Below, piece after piece: positions 25,894 to 35,778 of a stretch of 64,000 nt of DNA (within the stretch, counting starts at the first letter, position 1; each line of letters starts with the position of its first letter). The DNA comes from Pedobacter duraquae. GTDB lineage: Bacteria > Bacteroidota > Bacteroidia > Sphingobacteriales > Sphingobacteriaceae. The notes under the pieces are model-generated. The model had not been told where the DNA came from. It made no database searches and saw nothing but the letters and a program-made list of their open reading frames with translations. The stretch covers positions 930,001 to 994,000 of the forward strand of contig NZ_SNWM01000001.1 of NCBI RefSeq assembly GCF_004362245.1, read 5' to 3'. A program made the translations under genes and the position numbers.

Positions 25894-26784
25894 TTAAAAT
25901 ATTTGTGCGACAAAACTTTTGTATTCCGCTATCTGGTAGTCGGGGCATCCTCCTTTCTTAGTCGCTATAAATGCACCCATTCCAACTGCATTCCGGATTA
26001 AGATTTTCGGATCTACACCAAGCTGATGATTAGCAATAAATGCCGCGAGGAAGGAATCTCCACTACCTATGGTGTCGTTTACTTTTACTTCCGATCCCCA
26101 GGCGTTAAAAGAAGCTCTACCTTTATAGTATGACGCACCGAATTCGCCCTTGGTGATGATCACTTCTTTGATATTGAATTTTTCCTGAATAAACTTAACC
26201 TGTTCAGCTTCGTTCTCTTGTGTTCCTCCAAACAGGATTTGTGCCATATGAAGTTCAGATTCATTCAATTTAACAATATCTGCGTACGACAATAGTTCTT
26301 CTAAAAGACTTTTGTTAAAAAATGGCGGGCGAAGGTTGATATCAAAAACTTTAATAGCATCGCTTTCCAGATACTTGAATAAAGTAGCTCTGGTTACGTT
26401 GTTCCGGGCTGCCAGACTGCCATATACGAAATACGAATTTCCGTTTAAGGCGTTGAAAGTCTCGTTTTGATAACTTATAAAATCCCAGGCCACAGGAAAA
26501 ACGATTTCATAAGAAACCTCATTATTTGTACCAACGGTAGCAATAACCTCGCTTGTGTGGTAAGTCTGGTCTCGCTGAAGCAGGGTTCTATCGATCCCCC
26601 ATTGGTCTAAAAGGTCTGACAATTTTTCTCCATTGTAGTCATCTCCGATTTTGCTATAGATGCTGGCAGGCAGCCCTAATTTGTTGAGGTGATAAGCCAC
26701 ATTTAACGGGGCACCACCAGGCTGAGCACCGTCTGGTAGCACATCCCACAAAATTTCTCCGAAACAGATAGCTGGTATAGTCAT
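25894..26784 (-). CDS. PfkB-family fructokinase
   Basis: Cytoplasmic sugar kinase of 296 residues that would phosphorylate imported fructose. The N-terminal substrate motif reads CFGEILWDVLPDGAQPGGAPLNVAYHL and the C-terminal ATP/anion-hole motif reads VNDTIGSGDSFLAAFIAN with catalytic Asp in GSGD. Length is normal for the ribokinase/PfkB family. It lies between the MFS porter and SusC genes in the fructan operon with 28-29 nt gaps, as in the fructan locus of Bacteroides. Confidence 0.92.
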   Translation of the reverse strand: MTIPAICFGEILWDVLPDGAQPGGAPLNVAYHLNKLGLPASIYSKIGDDYNGEKLSDLLDQWGIDRTLLQRDQTYHTSEVIATVGTNNEVSYEIVFPVAWDFISYQNETFNALNGNSYFVYGSLAARNNVTRATLFKYLESDAIKVFDINLRPPFFNKSLLEELLSYADIVKLNESELHMAQILFGGTQENEAEQVKFIQEKFNIKEVIITKGEFGASYYKGRASFNAWGSEVKVNDTIGSGDSFLAAFIANHQLGVDPKILIRNAVGMGAFIATKKGGCPDYQIAEYKSFVAQIF

Positions 26785-26813
26785 AGTATTGAATTAAAAT
26801 ATGGGGCTGGGGG

Positions 26814-28145
26814 TTAATGCATAACGATTCCACTTTCAATCTGCTCTAGCGATTGTCCTTTTGTTTCGGGCATCATCTTCCAAACAAAGATTAGCTGTAG
26901 GATCATCATCGCGCAGAAAAAGAAAAATATATTGGCACCACCAAAGGATTCTGCCAGATATGGAAAGCAGAATGCGATTACCGCTGCCATCACCCAATGG
27001 GTGGAGCTTCCAAGGGTTTGACCTTTTGCCCTCACCTGATTAGGAAAAATCTCTGAAATGAATACCCAGATCACCGCCCCCTGCGAAAAAGCGAAAAAGG
27101 CGATAAACAGCATCACGTAAAGCGGAATTTGAAAGCCGCCGGGTGTTTCGGCAAGAAATGCAAATGCTACAAGGCCCAACGACAAAATCAGTCCGACAGA
27201 TCCAATGACCATCAGTGTGCGACGGCCTACTTTATCGATGATATTGATAGCTAACAGCGTGAAAATAAAGTTGACCATACCGATCCCTACCGTCGACAGC
27301 AGAGATGAATGTGCACCTAAACCAGCCATTTCAAATATTCTGGGTGCATAGTAAATGATGGCATTAATTCCTGATACCTGATTAAAAAACGCAAACAATA
27401 CGGCCAGCATAACAGGTTTATTGTACTTACCGGAAAAAAGACCGTCAGCTGTTTTGTCGTCCTGCATAGCTAAACCAGATTTTTGAATAGATGCCAGCTC
27501 CTGTTCGCAGTTTAGTGGATTGATAATTCTAAGAATTTCGAGCGCCTTCTCTATGGCACCTCTTTTCAGTATCAGCCAGCGCGGACTTTCTGGTATAAAA
27601 TAAATCAATACCATAAAAATAAAGGAAGGAAAGGCCTGAACACCCAGCATCCATCTCCATGAGGCTTCTCCCCCCTGACTTAACAGATAATTGGACAAGT
27701 AAGAGATCAATATTCCAAGAACTACATTAAACTGAAACAAACCAACTAATCTACCCCTTCTATGAGCCGGGGAAACTTCTGATATATATATTGGGGCTGT
27801 AACTGACGAGATGCCCACACCGAGTCCGCCTAAGAAACGAAATACCAGAAAAACATACCAATTGTCGGCCATAGCGGTGCCCAAAGATGAAAGCAGGTAG
27901 GCAGCTGCCACAAAATACAAGGTGTTTTTTCTTCCAAAATAATCTGAAGGACGAGATCCGACCAAAGAGCCTACTACAGTACCGATAAGCGCAATTGAAA
28001 TCGTTAATCCATGTGAGAAAGCAGAGAGCTGCCAGAATTGTTGTATAGATTTCTCTGCTCCAGATATTACAGCAGTATCGAATCCAAACAAAAAGCCTCC
28101 GAGGGCTACGACCATGGACCAAGCCAGGACGGAATGTTTTTTCAT
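26814..28145 (-). CDS. MFS sugar porter (fructose permease-like)
   Basis: Inner-membrane sugar transporter with 12 predicted helices and 443 residues. The sugar-porter signatures are present: SRPSDYFGRKNTLYF after helix 2, RFLGGLGVGISSVTAPIYISEVSPAHRRGRLVGLFQ, PESPRWLILK before the central loop, and PETKGQSLEQIE at the C-terminus. It is the first gene of the operon and is divergent from the fructan-type regulator. With the following fructokinase it would bring free fructose into the cell. Confidence 0.92.
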   Translation of the reverse strand: MKKHSVLAWSMVVALGGFLFGFDTAVISGAEKSIQQFWQLSAFSHGLTISIALIGTVVGSLVGSRPSDYFGRKNTLYFVAAAYLLSSLGTAMADNWYVFLVFRFLGGLGVGISSVTAPIYISEVSPAHRRGRLVGLFQFNVVLGILISYLSNYLLSQGGEASWRWMLGVQAFPSFIFMVLIYFIPESPRWLILKRGAIEKALEILRIINPLNCEQELASIQKSGLAMQDDKTADGLFSGKYNKPVMLAVLFAFFNQVSGINAIIYYAPRIFEMAGLGAHSSLLSTVGIGMVNFIFTLLAINIIDKVGRRTLMVIGSVGLILSLGLVAFAFLAETPGGFQIPLYVMLFIAFFAFSQGAVIWVFISEIFPNQVRAKGQTLGSSTHWVMAAVIAFCFPYLAESFGGANIFFFFCAMMILQLIFVWKMMPETKGQSLEQIESGIVMH

Positions 28146-28477
28146 AAAGGGTCTATATTGGTTAACAGTCGCAAGTTGTAGAAAACCATATCAGAAAAGC
28201 TTTAATTCTGTGTCAATAACCTATAAATTACAGACATCACTCAACAACTTCATTTATAGTAATTTAAAATTTATAAGTTGACATTGAATTCTCCGATCTC
28301 TAATTTTAAAACATAAATAGTTAGGTTTTGATACATAGATGTGATGATTAGAATTGAATGTCACGTGGGTCATTTTCTGTGCTGGTAGAAATTTATTTAT
28401 CTTTAGAATATATAATCAAAACAATTGCTAACCAGATATCAATGAACGAGGAAATTTCATTCCATCGAAGGACAGCG
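28146..28477. promoter_or_regulatory. Divergent control region of the fructan locus
   Basis: 332 nt of AT-rich spacer between the MFS porter and the hybrid regulator. It should hold the operator of the hybrid regulator, but I see no long palindrome and no exact TAnnTTTG box. TAGGTTTTG near 28323-28331 is the nearest promoter-like match. Confidence 0.4.
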
Positions 28478-31243
28478 ATGAACAGCATATTTTTTAGACC
28501 TATCAATATATTGGCTCTGATGCTTATCTGCATGTTTTTTTCGGGATGCAGTAAAAAGAAAAAGGAGGTAGAGTATGTGATCGCTTTTTCGCAATGTGTG
28601 GGATCTGACCTTTGGCGAAGAACAATGCTGGAGGAGATGAAAATGGAGCTTTCGCTCCATCCTGGGACACGCCTGGTTTACCGCGATGCAAATAACAGCA
28701 GCAATAAACAAATCGCCCAAGTAAAGGAGTTGTTAGCTCAGGACATTGATTTGTTAATTATTTCGCCAAATGAAGCAAGTCCGCTTACCCCAATTGTAGA
28801 ACAGGCTTACAACCGGGGGATACCTGTTATTGTGACTGATCGCAAAACATCATCATCATTATACACAGCTTATGTAGGGGCAGATAACAATCAGATTGGA
28901 AGGATGGCTGGTGAGTATGTAGCCAATTTATTAAAGGGACAGGGAAGTATTATTGAAATTTTGGGGCTTCCAGGATCTTCTCCTACCATTGAGCGACAAA
29001 AGGGTTTTGCCCAGGAACTTGAAAAATTTCCTGGAATACATGTTCCAACCCAAATCTATGGAGATTGGTTAAAACCGCGGGCAACAGAAGCACTCCTGAA
29101 ATTCAGGGACAGATTGTCTGGAACAGACCTCATCTTCGCTCACAATGACCAAATGGCTTCTGCCGCAAAACAGGTGCTTAAAACACTTGGAATTAGCAAC
29201 AAGATTAAAATTATTGGTGTAGACGCTTTACCTGGGCAAGGCGGCGGACTAGAAATGATAGACAGCAAAATTATCAATGCGAGTATCTTGTATCCCACTG
29301 GAGGAAAAGAAGCGATAGCAACAGCATTTCAAATTTTAACTAAGGCACCTTTTAACAAAGAGAATATCCTTCAATCAGTAGTCATTGATTCTTCCAATGT
29401 TAAATTGATGAAAATCCAATGGGACAAAGTAAGCAGTCAACAGAAAGACATTGAACGTCAGCAAACCGTTTTACAAGAACAAAAAGCACTTTTTAATAAC
29501 CAGCAGGTTATTTTAAACATTACTGTGGTAACCTTGGTACTTTCAGTTGTTTTTGGCGGACTTGCTTTCTTTTCTTTGTTGGAAAACAGAAAAATAAATA
29601 AAAACCTGGAGGCAAATAATATCGAGATTTTGCAGCAGCGAAACCTGTTGGTAGAGATGTCGGAAAAGGCAGAGGCCGCAACCGAGGCTAAACTCAACTT
29701 CTTTACAAATATCTCACATGAATTCCGGACGCCACTGACCCTGATCCTTTCACCGCTGGAAGATTTGCTCAAGAGCCATAAAATGAATAGCGGTGATCAA
29801 AAGAATCTTAAACTGATCCATAAAAATGTGTTCCGGTTACTAAGATTGATTAATCAACTGATAGAATACAGAAAAATAGACCATCAAATGATGAAATTGC
29901 AGGTATCTGCAAATAGTCTTCTTCAGTTTACTAATGACATTGTAGACAGCTTTCAGCACAACGCCCGAAAACGCAATATCGATCTTCGGATATTGCCACA
30001 ATCAGAAGATGTAGTTGCATGGTTTGATGTAAACATGTTTGATAAAGTAATATTTAATCTTTTATCAAATGCTTTAAAGTTTAGCCCTGTGAATGGCTTT
30101 ATCCACATCAGAATACGGCAGGAAGCACCTTACATTTATATAGATTGTATAGACAACGGACCGGGTATGGATCCCGATGAGGCAGCGCATGTATTTGAAC
30201 ACTTCTACCAGGCAGCATCGGGCTCTTCAAAAGGTTCAGGTCTGGGCTTGTCGCTTTCTAAGGAGTTAATGAAACTTCACCATGGAGATTTAATGGTAAA
30301 CAGTATCAAGTGGCAGGGCACTACCTTTACCATCAAAATATTATCCGGTGAAGCACATTTTACTGACGTAGAGAAGTCGGACACAAAAATCGATAAGGCT
30401 GAACTTTACGAGCATGCCAGAATTTACACCACTGATCTCGATGAAGACCTTAACCAGGATAGCGCAGATGCCCTGCGCCCAATTAAAGAACACTCAATAC
30501 TGATTGTTGAAGATAATATAGACCTGCTCCATTATCTGGAGAACAAATTTAAAGATGATTACGAGGTATTTGTAGCAAACACGGGTGATGTAGGGATTCA
30601 CGCAGCTTACGAGCAGGTTCCCGATCTGATCATCAGTGATGTTGTGTTGCCTGATTTTTCTGGAAAAGTGATTTCCAAAAAGCTTAAATCTGATATTAGA
30701 ACTTCTCATATTCCGATCGTCCTGCTAACTGCACAAGGTAGCCTGGAACAGCAAATAGATGGCATGGATAGTATGGCAGATGCTTACATCGTGAAACCAT
30801 TTAACTATGACCATCTCTTGGCGACGGTTAAAAATTTACTGAATAACAGGCTGTTATTAAAATCTCACTACACCAGTGATATCAGTTCATCTTCCAAGCA
30901 ACCTATATCTAAGACACTTGACAAGAAATTTGTCAATGATTTCTCCGGCCTTGTTGAGCAGAATCTCTCGAATGAAAACTTCAGCGTAGATGAAATCAGT
31001 AAGGCTTTGGGTGTTTCACGGGTGCAGTTGTACAGAAAAGTGAAGGCACTGCTGGAATGTTCTGTAACCGATTACATCCTGAGCAGGAGACTCAAAAAAG
31101 CCCGTTATTTGTTAATTAACGAACGCCATAGTATAGCTGAAATCACCTATATGGTTGGCTTCTCCTCACCAAACTATTTTTCGACAGTTTTTAAGTCGAA
31201 ATATGGCGTTAAACCCAGCGACTTTAAGAAAAACAAAAGTTAA
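28478..31243 (+). CDS. Hybrid two-component system regulator with periplasmic-binding-protein sensor
   Basis: Single-chain sensor, kinase and transcription factor, 921 residues from ATG 28478. The leader LMLICMFFSGCSKK contains a possible lipobox (C24). A type-I periplasmic-binding-protein domain spans about 33-315 (YVIAFSQCVGSDLWRRTM, GIPVIVTDRKT, AHNDQMASAAKQVL). A membrane helix lies at 344-366. The kinase has H414 (FTNISHEFRTPL), N531 (NLLSNALKFSP) and G-boxes DNGPGMD and GSGLGLSLS. The receiver has D721 (LIISDVVLPDFSG), and an AraC domain spans about 817-917. The architecture matches the Bacteroides fructose-sensing regulator BT1754, and the neighbours agree. Confidence 0.93.
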   Translation: MNSIFFRPINILALMLICMFFSGCSKKKKEVEYVIAFSQCVGSDLWRRTMLEEMKMELSLHPGTRLVYRDANNSSNKQIAQVKELLAQDIDLLIISPNEASPLTPIVEQAYNRGIPVIVTDRKTSSSLYTAYVGADNNQIGRMAGEYVANLLKGQGSIIEILGLPGSSPTIERQKGFAQELEKFPGIHVPTQIYGDWLKPRATEALLKFRDRLSGTDLIFAHNDQMASAAKQVLKTLGISNKIKIIGVDALPGQGGGLEMIDSKIINASILYPTGGKEAIATAFQILTKAPFNKENILQSVVIDSSNVKLMKIQWDKVSSQQKDIERQQTVLQEQKALFNNQQVILNITVVTLVLSVVFGGLAFFSLLENRKINKNLEANNIEILQQRNLLVEMSEKAEAATEAKLNFFTNISHEFRTPLTLILSPLEDLLKSHKMNSGDQKNLKLIHKNVFRLLRLINQLIEYRKIDHQMMKLQVSANSLLQFTNDIVDSFQHNARKRNIDLRILPQSEDVVAWFDVNMFDKVIFNLLSNALKFSPVNGFIHIRIRQEAPYIYIDCIDNGPGMDPDEAAHVFEHFYQAASGSSKGSGLGLSLSKELMKLHHGDLMVNSIKWQGTTFTIKILSGEAHFTDVEKSDTKIDKAELYEHARIYTTDLDEDLNQDSADALRPIKEHSILIVEDNIDLLHYLENKFKDDYEVFVANTGDVGIHAAYEQVPDLIISDVVLPDFSGKVISKKLKSDIRTSHIPIVLLTAQGSLEQQIDGMDSMADAYIVKPFNYDHLLATVKNLLNNRLLLKSHYTSDISSSSKQPISKTLDKKFVNDFSGLVEQNLSNENFSVDEISKALGVSRVQLYRKVKALLECSVTDYILSRRLKKARYLLINERHSIAEITYMVGFSSPNYFSTVFKSKYGVKPSDFKKNKS

Positions 31244-31265
31244 GAAAGGATACCATGCCTATAAG

Positions 31266-33752
31266 TTACAGCGCAACAAATACGTAAGTATTTCCTGCTT
31301 TGGTACTGAAATCATATAGCTGTGTTCCAGGTATAGTTACGCCTTTTAACGTTGCCTTTTGCGAGATTAAAGGGCTGGCAATAGCGTTAACCTGATAAAA
31401 TTTGTTCGTATTCTCCCCTTTTGCGGTCTGCAGTTGTGCATCACCTTTTAACTTAACATTTGCCGCAATCCGTAACCTGCAATTTCCACCAAGCTGAGCT
31501 TTAATTTTCAGCCTTTTCAATTTGCCATTAGCCCATTCCATATCAAACTCGAAACCTCCCCTGGCTTTAAGGCCCGTTACTTTACCATTTGGCAATGCAT
31601 CGGGCAATGCAGGGAGTACAAAGATGTTCCCATCGTAGCTTTGGAGCAGCATTTCTGCAATTCCGGCAGTACAACCAAAATTACCATCAATTTGAAAAGG
31701 TGGATGCGCATCCAGCAGATTTGGATAGGTACCTCCATTTTGTCCTTTATTATCTTCCGGGGCGGGACTAAGCTGATCAGAGATGAGTTTAAAGGCTCTG
31801 TTACCATCCAGAAGCCTGGCCCACCAATTTACTTTCCAGCCCATAGACCAGCCCGTAGATTTATCACCACGGTAAATTAATGAATTCTTAGCGGCCTCCA
31901 GAAGTTCTGGTGTGCGGAAGGGTGAGATCTGACCCGAGGGGTACAAGCCATATAGATGAGAAATGTGACGGTGCTGGTCTTTAGGATTGTCCATATCCTT
32001 TAGCCATTCCTGTAGCTGGCTATACTGCCCGATCTGCATCGGGGGCAATCTTTTCAAAGCTACCTGCACCGAATCCCTCAAGGGCTTATCTATCCCAAAT
32101 AGTTTGGAAGCGTGAATGACGTTATTGAAAACATCAGCTATCAACTGATTATCCATGGTTGTACCTGCTGATATGGCCACATTCTGTTCGTAGGTATTTT
32201 CTGGCGACATCGATGGTGCCATAACGAGCCAATTATGTGAAGGTTCAGCTTTTATTGCATCAAGAAAAAACAATGCAGCACCCTTTAAAACCGGATAATT
32301 TGTTTTGAGAAAGTCCTGATCGCCGGTATATAAATAATGTTGCCAGATGTGCTGTGTGAGCCATGCACCCCCCATAGGCCATGTTCCATAAAAGCCACCA
32401 TCGACCACACCTGTTATTCGCCACAAATCTGTGTTATGGTGGAGGTTCCAGCCTCTTGCTCCATACATTTCTTTAGCGCTTATTTTCCCTGTCTCGGAGA
32501 GGTCTTTCAGCATGGCAAACAAAGGCTGATGCATTTCGGTCAGGTTGGTAATCTCTGCGGGCCAATAATTCATCTCAGTGTTGATATTAACGGTGTATTT
32601 GCTGTCCCAGGGTGGGGAATTTTTGTCATTCCAGATTCCTTGCAAGTTAGCGGGCTGCCCACCAGGCTGAGAACAAGAAATCAAGAGGTACCGGCCAAAC
32701 TGAAAATAAAGCGATACCAGTTCAGGGTCTGGCTTAACAGCAAATTCCTTTACCCGTAAATCTGTAGTTTTAGCAGCCTGGGCTGAACTACCAAAATCAA
32801 GAGAAACACGGTCAAAATACTTTTTATAGGTATTGATGTGTGCCGCAATTGCAATTTGATAAGCTACGGTTTTAGCTTTAGTAAGGATATCTGCGGTCTT
32901 TTTATAAGGATCAATGGATAGGTCTTTGTAGTTTTTAAAGTTTGTGCCGATAGAGATATATAGGAGCACTTCATCTGCGCCGACTATTTTTAGCGACTTA
33001 CCCGAGTTCGTCAGTTTGCCCCCTTTAAGCACCGGTGCCACCTGGGAGACGAATACAATCCGGCCTATCTTGTTCTGCACATTTTCACCATTTCCGGATA
33101 ACTGCAAGATCCCATTTTTTACTTCAATCTGCTGATTTTTATGAGGGCTGGTCATCTCTATATCGAATGAGATTGATTTTGGGCGATCTGCCGAAAGCTT
33201 CATAATAATTACATCGTCTGTAAAAGATGCAAATACAGTTCGTTGATAGTTTGTACCATTAACCTGATAGGAGATCTTGGACAGCGCATTGGCAATATCC
33301 AATTCCCTTTTATAAGCGGTAAAATTCTCTTGTCCCGGAAAGTTTAACCATACATCTCCCACTGTCTGATACGGCATCCCGTAGTTGAGACCTTCAGGCG
33401 CTTGCCTTGGAAATGTTGCATTGGAGAGGTTTTGCGCCTCTTTGTTTTTACCTGCAAATAAAAGCTGTCTGATTGAATCAATTTTTCCACTTACCTGCTT
33501 CGGGATGTTATTGCCAGGTTCGCCAGCCCAGACTGTTTCTTCGTTGAGCTGCAGGTGTTCCTGCTCAGGTTTACCAAATAACATTAAACCTAAGCGTCCA
33601 TTACCCATTGGAAGGGCTTCGTTCCAATTGGCAGCTGGCTTAGTATACTCAAGCTTTAATTTGGATTGTGCACTTATTGTTGGTGAATAAACGCAAGCAG
33701 CGGCAAATACACCTATTGCGCTAAGAACTATTCGTATACTTTGCTTAGTCAT
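31266..33752 (-). CDS. GH95-family glycoside hydrolase
   Basis: Exported enzyme of about 828 residues from ATG 33752, which opens a signal peptide (MTKQSIRIVLSAIGVFAAAC...TISAQ); the frame is open to 33824. The N-terminal beta domain has the hallmark WNEALPMGNGRLGLMLFG and LQLNEETVWAGEPG. The (alpha/alpha)6 barrel shows NINTEMNYWPAEITNL (catalytic Asn positions), a general-acid Glu in SPENTY and a later Asp in DGNFGCTAGIAEML. The family contains 1,2-alpha-L-fucosidases and alpha-L-galactosidases. It ends 22 nt from the convergent regulator gene and has no polysaccharide partner of its own here. Confidence 0.9.
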   Translation of the reverse strand: MTKQSIRIVLSAIGVFAAACVYSPTISAQSKLKLEYTKPAANWNEALPMGNGRLGLMLFGKPEQEHLQLNEETVWAGEPGNNIPKQVSGKIDSIRQLLFAGKNKEAQNLSNATFPRQAPEGLNYGMPYQTVGDVWLNFPGQENFTAYKRELDIANALSKISYQVNGTNYQRTVFASFTDDVIIMKLSADRPKSISFDIEMTSPHKNQQIEVKNGILQLSGNGENVQNKIGRIVFVSQVAPVLKGGKLTNSGKSLKIVGADEVLLYISIGTNFKNYKDLSIDPYKKTADILTKAKTVAYQIAIAAHINTYKKYFDRVSLDFGSSAQAAKTTDLRVKEFAVKPDPELVSLYFQFGRYLLISCSQPGGQPANLQGIWNDKNSPPWDSKYTVNINTEMNYWPAEITNLTEMHQPLFAMLKDLSETGKISAKEMYGARGWNLHHNTDLWRITGVVDGGFYGTWPMGGAWLTQHIWQHYLYTGDQDFLKTNYPVLKGAALFFLDAIKAEPSHNWLVMAPSMSPENTYEQNVAISAGTTMDNQLIADVFNNVIHASKLFGIDKPLRDSVQVALKRLPPMQIGQYSQLQEWLKDMDNPKDQHRHISHLYGLYPSGQISPFRTPELLEAAKNSLIYRGDKSTGWSMGWKVNWWARLLDGNRAFKLISDQLSPAPEDNKGQNGGTYPNLLDAHPPFQIDGNFGCTAGIAEMLLQSYDGNIFVLPALPDALPNGKVTGLKARGGFEFDMEWANGKLKRLKIKAQLGGNCRLRIAANVKLKGDAQLQTAKGENTNKFYQVNAIASPLISQKATLKGVTIPGTQLYDFSTKAGNTYVFVAL

Positions 33753-34077
33753 TTCTTCTATTTCTTGGCAGACCGCAAGTACATTTAGCAGCCTCATTAC
33801 TTTGGTCGGCCCAAGATATAACAAAAAGAGATTTGATCAACACTGCGACCATTGCTGGAAACAAAAATGCTATTAAAATACACAGATTTATCATTGACAA
33901 CTGGCGATTCACATATTCTAACCGTCATTTCACATGCAACCCGGCAATAATTTACAATCAATTTAACTACCTGTCTACATACACCTTACATTAAAAATAA
34001 AAAGTTTTTTTTATTTCAAATAAATAAGCGTTAATTAGACGTTTATTTAATAACCGTTAAAAACACATTTATTTGAT
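33753..34077. promoter_or_regulatory. Divergent control region, GH95 and arabinose operon
   Basis: 325 nt of AT-rich spacer. It contains the long inverted repeat at 34021-34049 close to araB. Between 33753 and 34020 I see no clear promoter box; the reverse complement of 33812-33819 reads TATCTTGG and is a weak -7 candidate for the GH95 gene. Confidence 0.45.
34021..34049. promoter_or_regulatory. Candidate AraR operator upstream of araB
   Basis: TAAATAAGCGT (34021-34031) pairs with ACGTTTATTTA (34039-34049), one mismatch in 11, around TAATTAG. The 29-nt palindrome ends 28 nt before the araB ATG, a position suited to repression. The AraR-like gene of the same locus is the likely binder; this is inference. 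Confidence 0.55.
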
Positions 34078-35778
34078 ATGAATAGCCCAGAATATGTAAT
34101 TGGAGTAGATTATGGCACAGACTCAGTTCGGTCTGTGTTGGTTGATGCCAGTACCGGTAACGAGATTTCTTCAGCTGTATTTCTTTATCCCAGGTGGCAA
34201 AAAGGTCTGTATTGCGATCCTGCAACTAATCAGTTCAGGCAGCACCCGCTAGACTACACGGAGGGATTGATTTTTACCATTAAAGAATGTATTGCAAAAG
34301 CTGGCGGTTCCGACATTGCAGCTCAAGTTAAAGGGATATCTGTAGACACTACCGGATCGAGCCCGGTGGCGGTTGATGAAACCGGAACTCCATTGGCTAT
34401 GTTGCCGGATTTTATGGATAACCCGAATGCCATGTTTGTATTGTGGAAGGATCATACTGCGGTACGTGAAGCGGCTGAAATTAATACGCATGCTAAGCAA
34501 TTTACAACCAATTATCTTAAATATGTAGGCGGAATTTATTCCTCAGAATGGTTTTGGGCTAAGTTGCTTCATGTACTGCGGGTTGACCGGTCGGTACAAA
34601 AAAGAACAACTTCCTGGGTGGAACATTGTGACTGGATACCATTTTTATTAACTGGCGGTACAGACATCAAGGAGATGAAACGCAGTCGCTGTGCTGCGGG
34701 GCATAAAGCACTTTGGGCTGAGGAATTTAACGGGCTTCCGCCAGAATCATTTTTTAAAACTTTAGATCCTTTGTTAACAGGTTTCAGAGATCGTCTCTTT
34801 ACTGATACTTATACCTCTGATGTGGCAGCGGGAAAATTAAGCACTGAATGGGCTACAGAATTAGGCCTGAGCACTGATGTTATAGTTGGTGTTGGCGCAT
34901 TTGATGCGCATATGGGGGCTGTTGGCGGACAAATAGAACCTTATTACCTGAGCAAAGTGATGGGTACCAGTACCTGCGACATTCTTGTTGCTCCAAATGA
35001 AGACATGGAAGGAAAACTGATTCAGGGTATCTGCGGACAGGTAAATGGTTCTGTAATTCCAGGAATGGCGGGCCTTGAGGCTGGACAATCTGCTTTTGGA
35101 GATGTTTATGCCTGGTTCAAAAATCTGATCAACTGGCCGGCAGAAAATTTATTAGCTGAATCATCACTCATAGACGAGGCTACCGCCCATGCTTTAATAG
35201 ATGAAATGGAACATAAGATCATAGCCCGTTTAAGTAAACAAGCTTCGGAGCTTCCTGATGAAGACTATCCCGAACTTGCATTAGATTGGCTTAATGGCAG
35301 AAGAACACCCGACGCAAATCAAGAATTAAAAGGCGCTATCATTGGGCTCAATCTAGGTACAGATGCTCCAAGATTTTTCAGGGCCCTGGCAGCGGCAACC
35401 TGCTTTGGCGCCAAGAGCATTGTGGAAAGGTTTAGAGAACAGGGCGTACCTGTAAAGGGCATAATCGGCATTGGAGGCGTTGCAAAGAAATCGCCATATA
35501 TCATGCAGATGATGGCCGACGTATTAGAGATGCCGATCCGTATCCATCGTTTCGAACACACCTGTGCTCTTGGTGCAGCGATGTTTGCTTCGGTAGCATC
35601 GGGCATTCATCCGGATATAGAATCGGCAATGGCAGTTATGGGAACGACATTTGAAAAAGAATACCACCCACAAGTTACTAAGAGAAAAATGTACAGACAA
35701 CACTACCAGCAGTATCTCGGGCTGGGCAGATATGTCGAGAAATTTGGTAAAAAAGATGTAATCCCTTATCTATCATGA
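34078..35778 (+). CDS. araB: Ribulokinase
   Basis: FGGY-family kinase that phosphorylates L-ribulose to L-ribulose 5-phosphate in arabinose catabolism. The 566-residue length is typical. The N-terminal ATPase fold starts YVIGVDYGTDSVRSVLVDASTG, the middle has VMGTSTCDILVA, and the C-terminal signature is GIIGIGGVAKKSPYIMQMMADVLEMPI. It is the first gene of araB-araD-araA-epimerase, and its stop overlaps the araD start by 4 nt. Confidence 0.95.
   Translation: MNSPEYVIGVDYGTDSVRSVLVDASTGNEISSAVFLYPRWQKGLYCDPATNQFRQHPLDYTEGLIFTIKECIAKAGGSDIAAQVKGISVDTTGSSPVAVDETGTPLAMLPDFMDNPNAMFVLWKDHTAVREAAEINTHAKQFTTNYLKYVGGIYSSEWFWAKLLHVLRVDRSVQKRTTSWVEHCDWIPFLLTGGTDIKEMKRSRCAAGHKALWAEEFNGLPPESFFKTLDPLLTGFRDRLFTDTYTSDVAAGKLSTEWATELGLSTDVIVGVGAFDAHMGAVGGQIEPYYLSKVMGTSTCDILVAPNEDMEGKLIQGICGQVNGSVIPGMAGLEAGQSAFGDVYAWFKNLINWPAENLLAESSLIDEATAHALIDEMEHKIIARLSKQASELPDEDYPELALDWLNGRRTPDANQELKGAIIGLNLGTDAPRFFRALAAATCFGAKSIVERFREQGVPVKGIIGIGGVAKKSPYIMQMMADVLEMPIRIHRFEHTCALGAAMFASVASGIHPDIESAMAVMGTTFEKEYHPQVTKRKMYRQHYQQYLGLGRYVEKFGKKDVIPYLS

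Noticed and set aside
34068..34075. TTTATTTG as -7 promoter of the arabinose operon
   Set aside because: It ends 2 nt before the ATG, which would place the transcription start inside the codon, and the second base mismatches TAnnTTTG.
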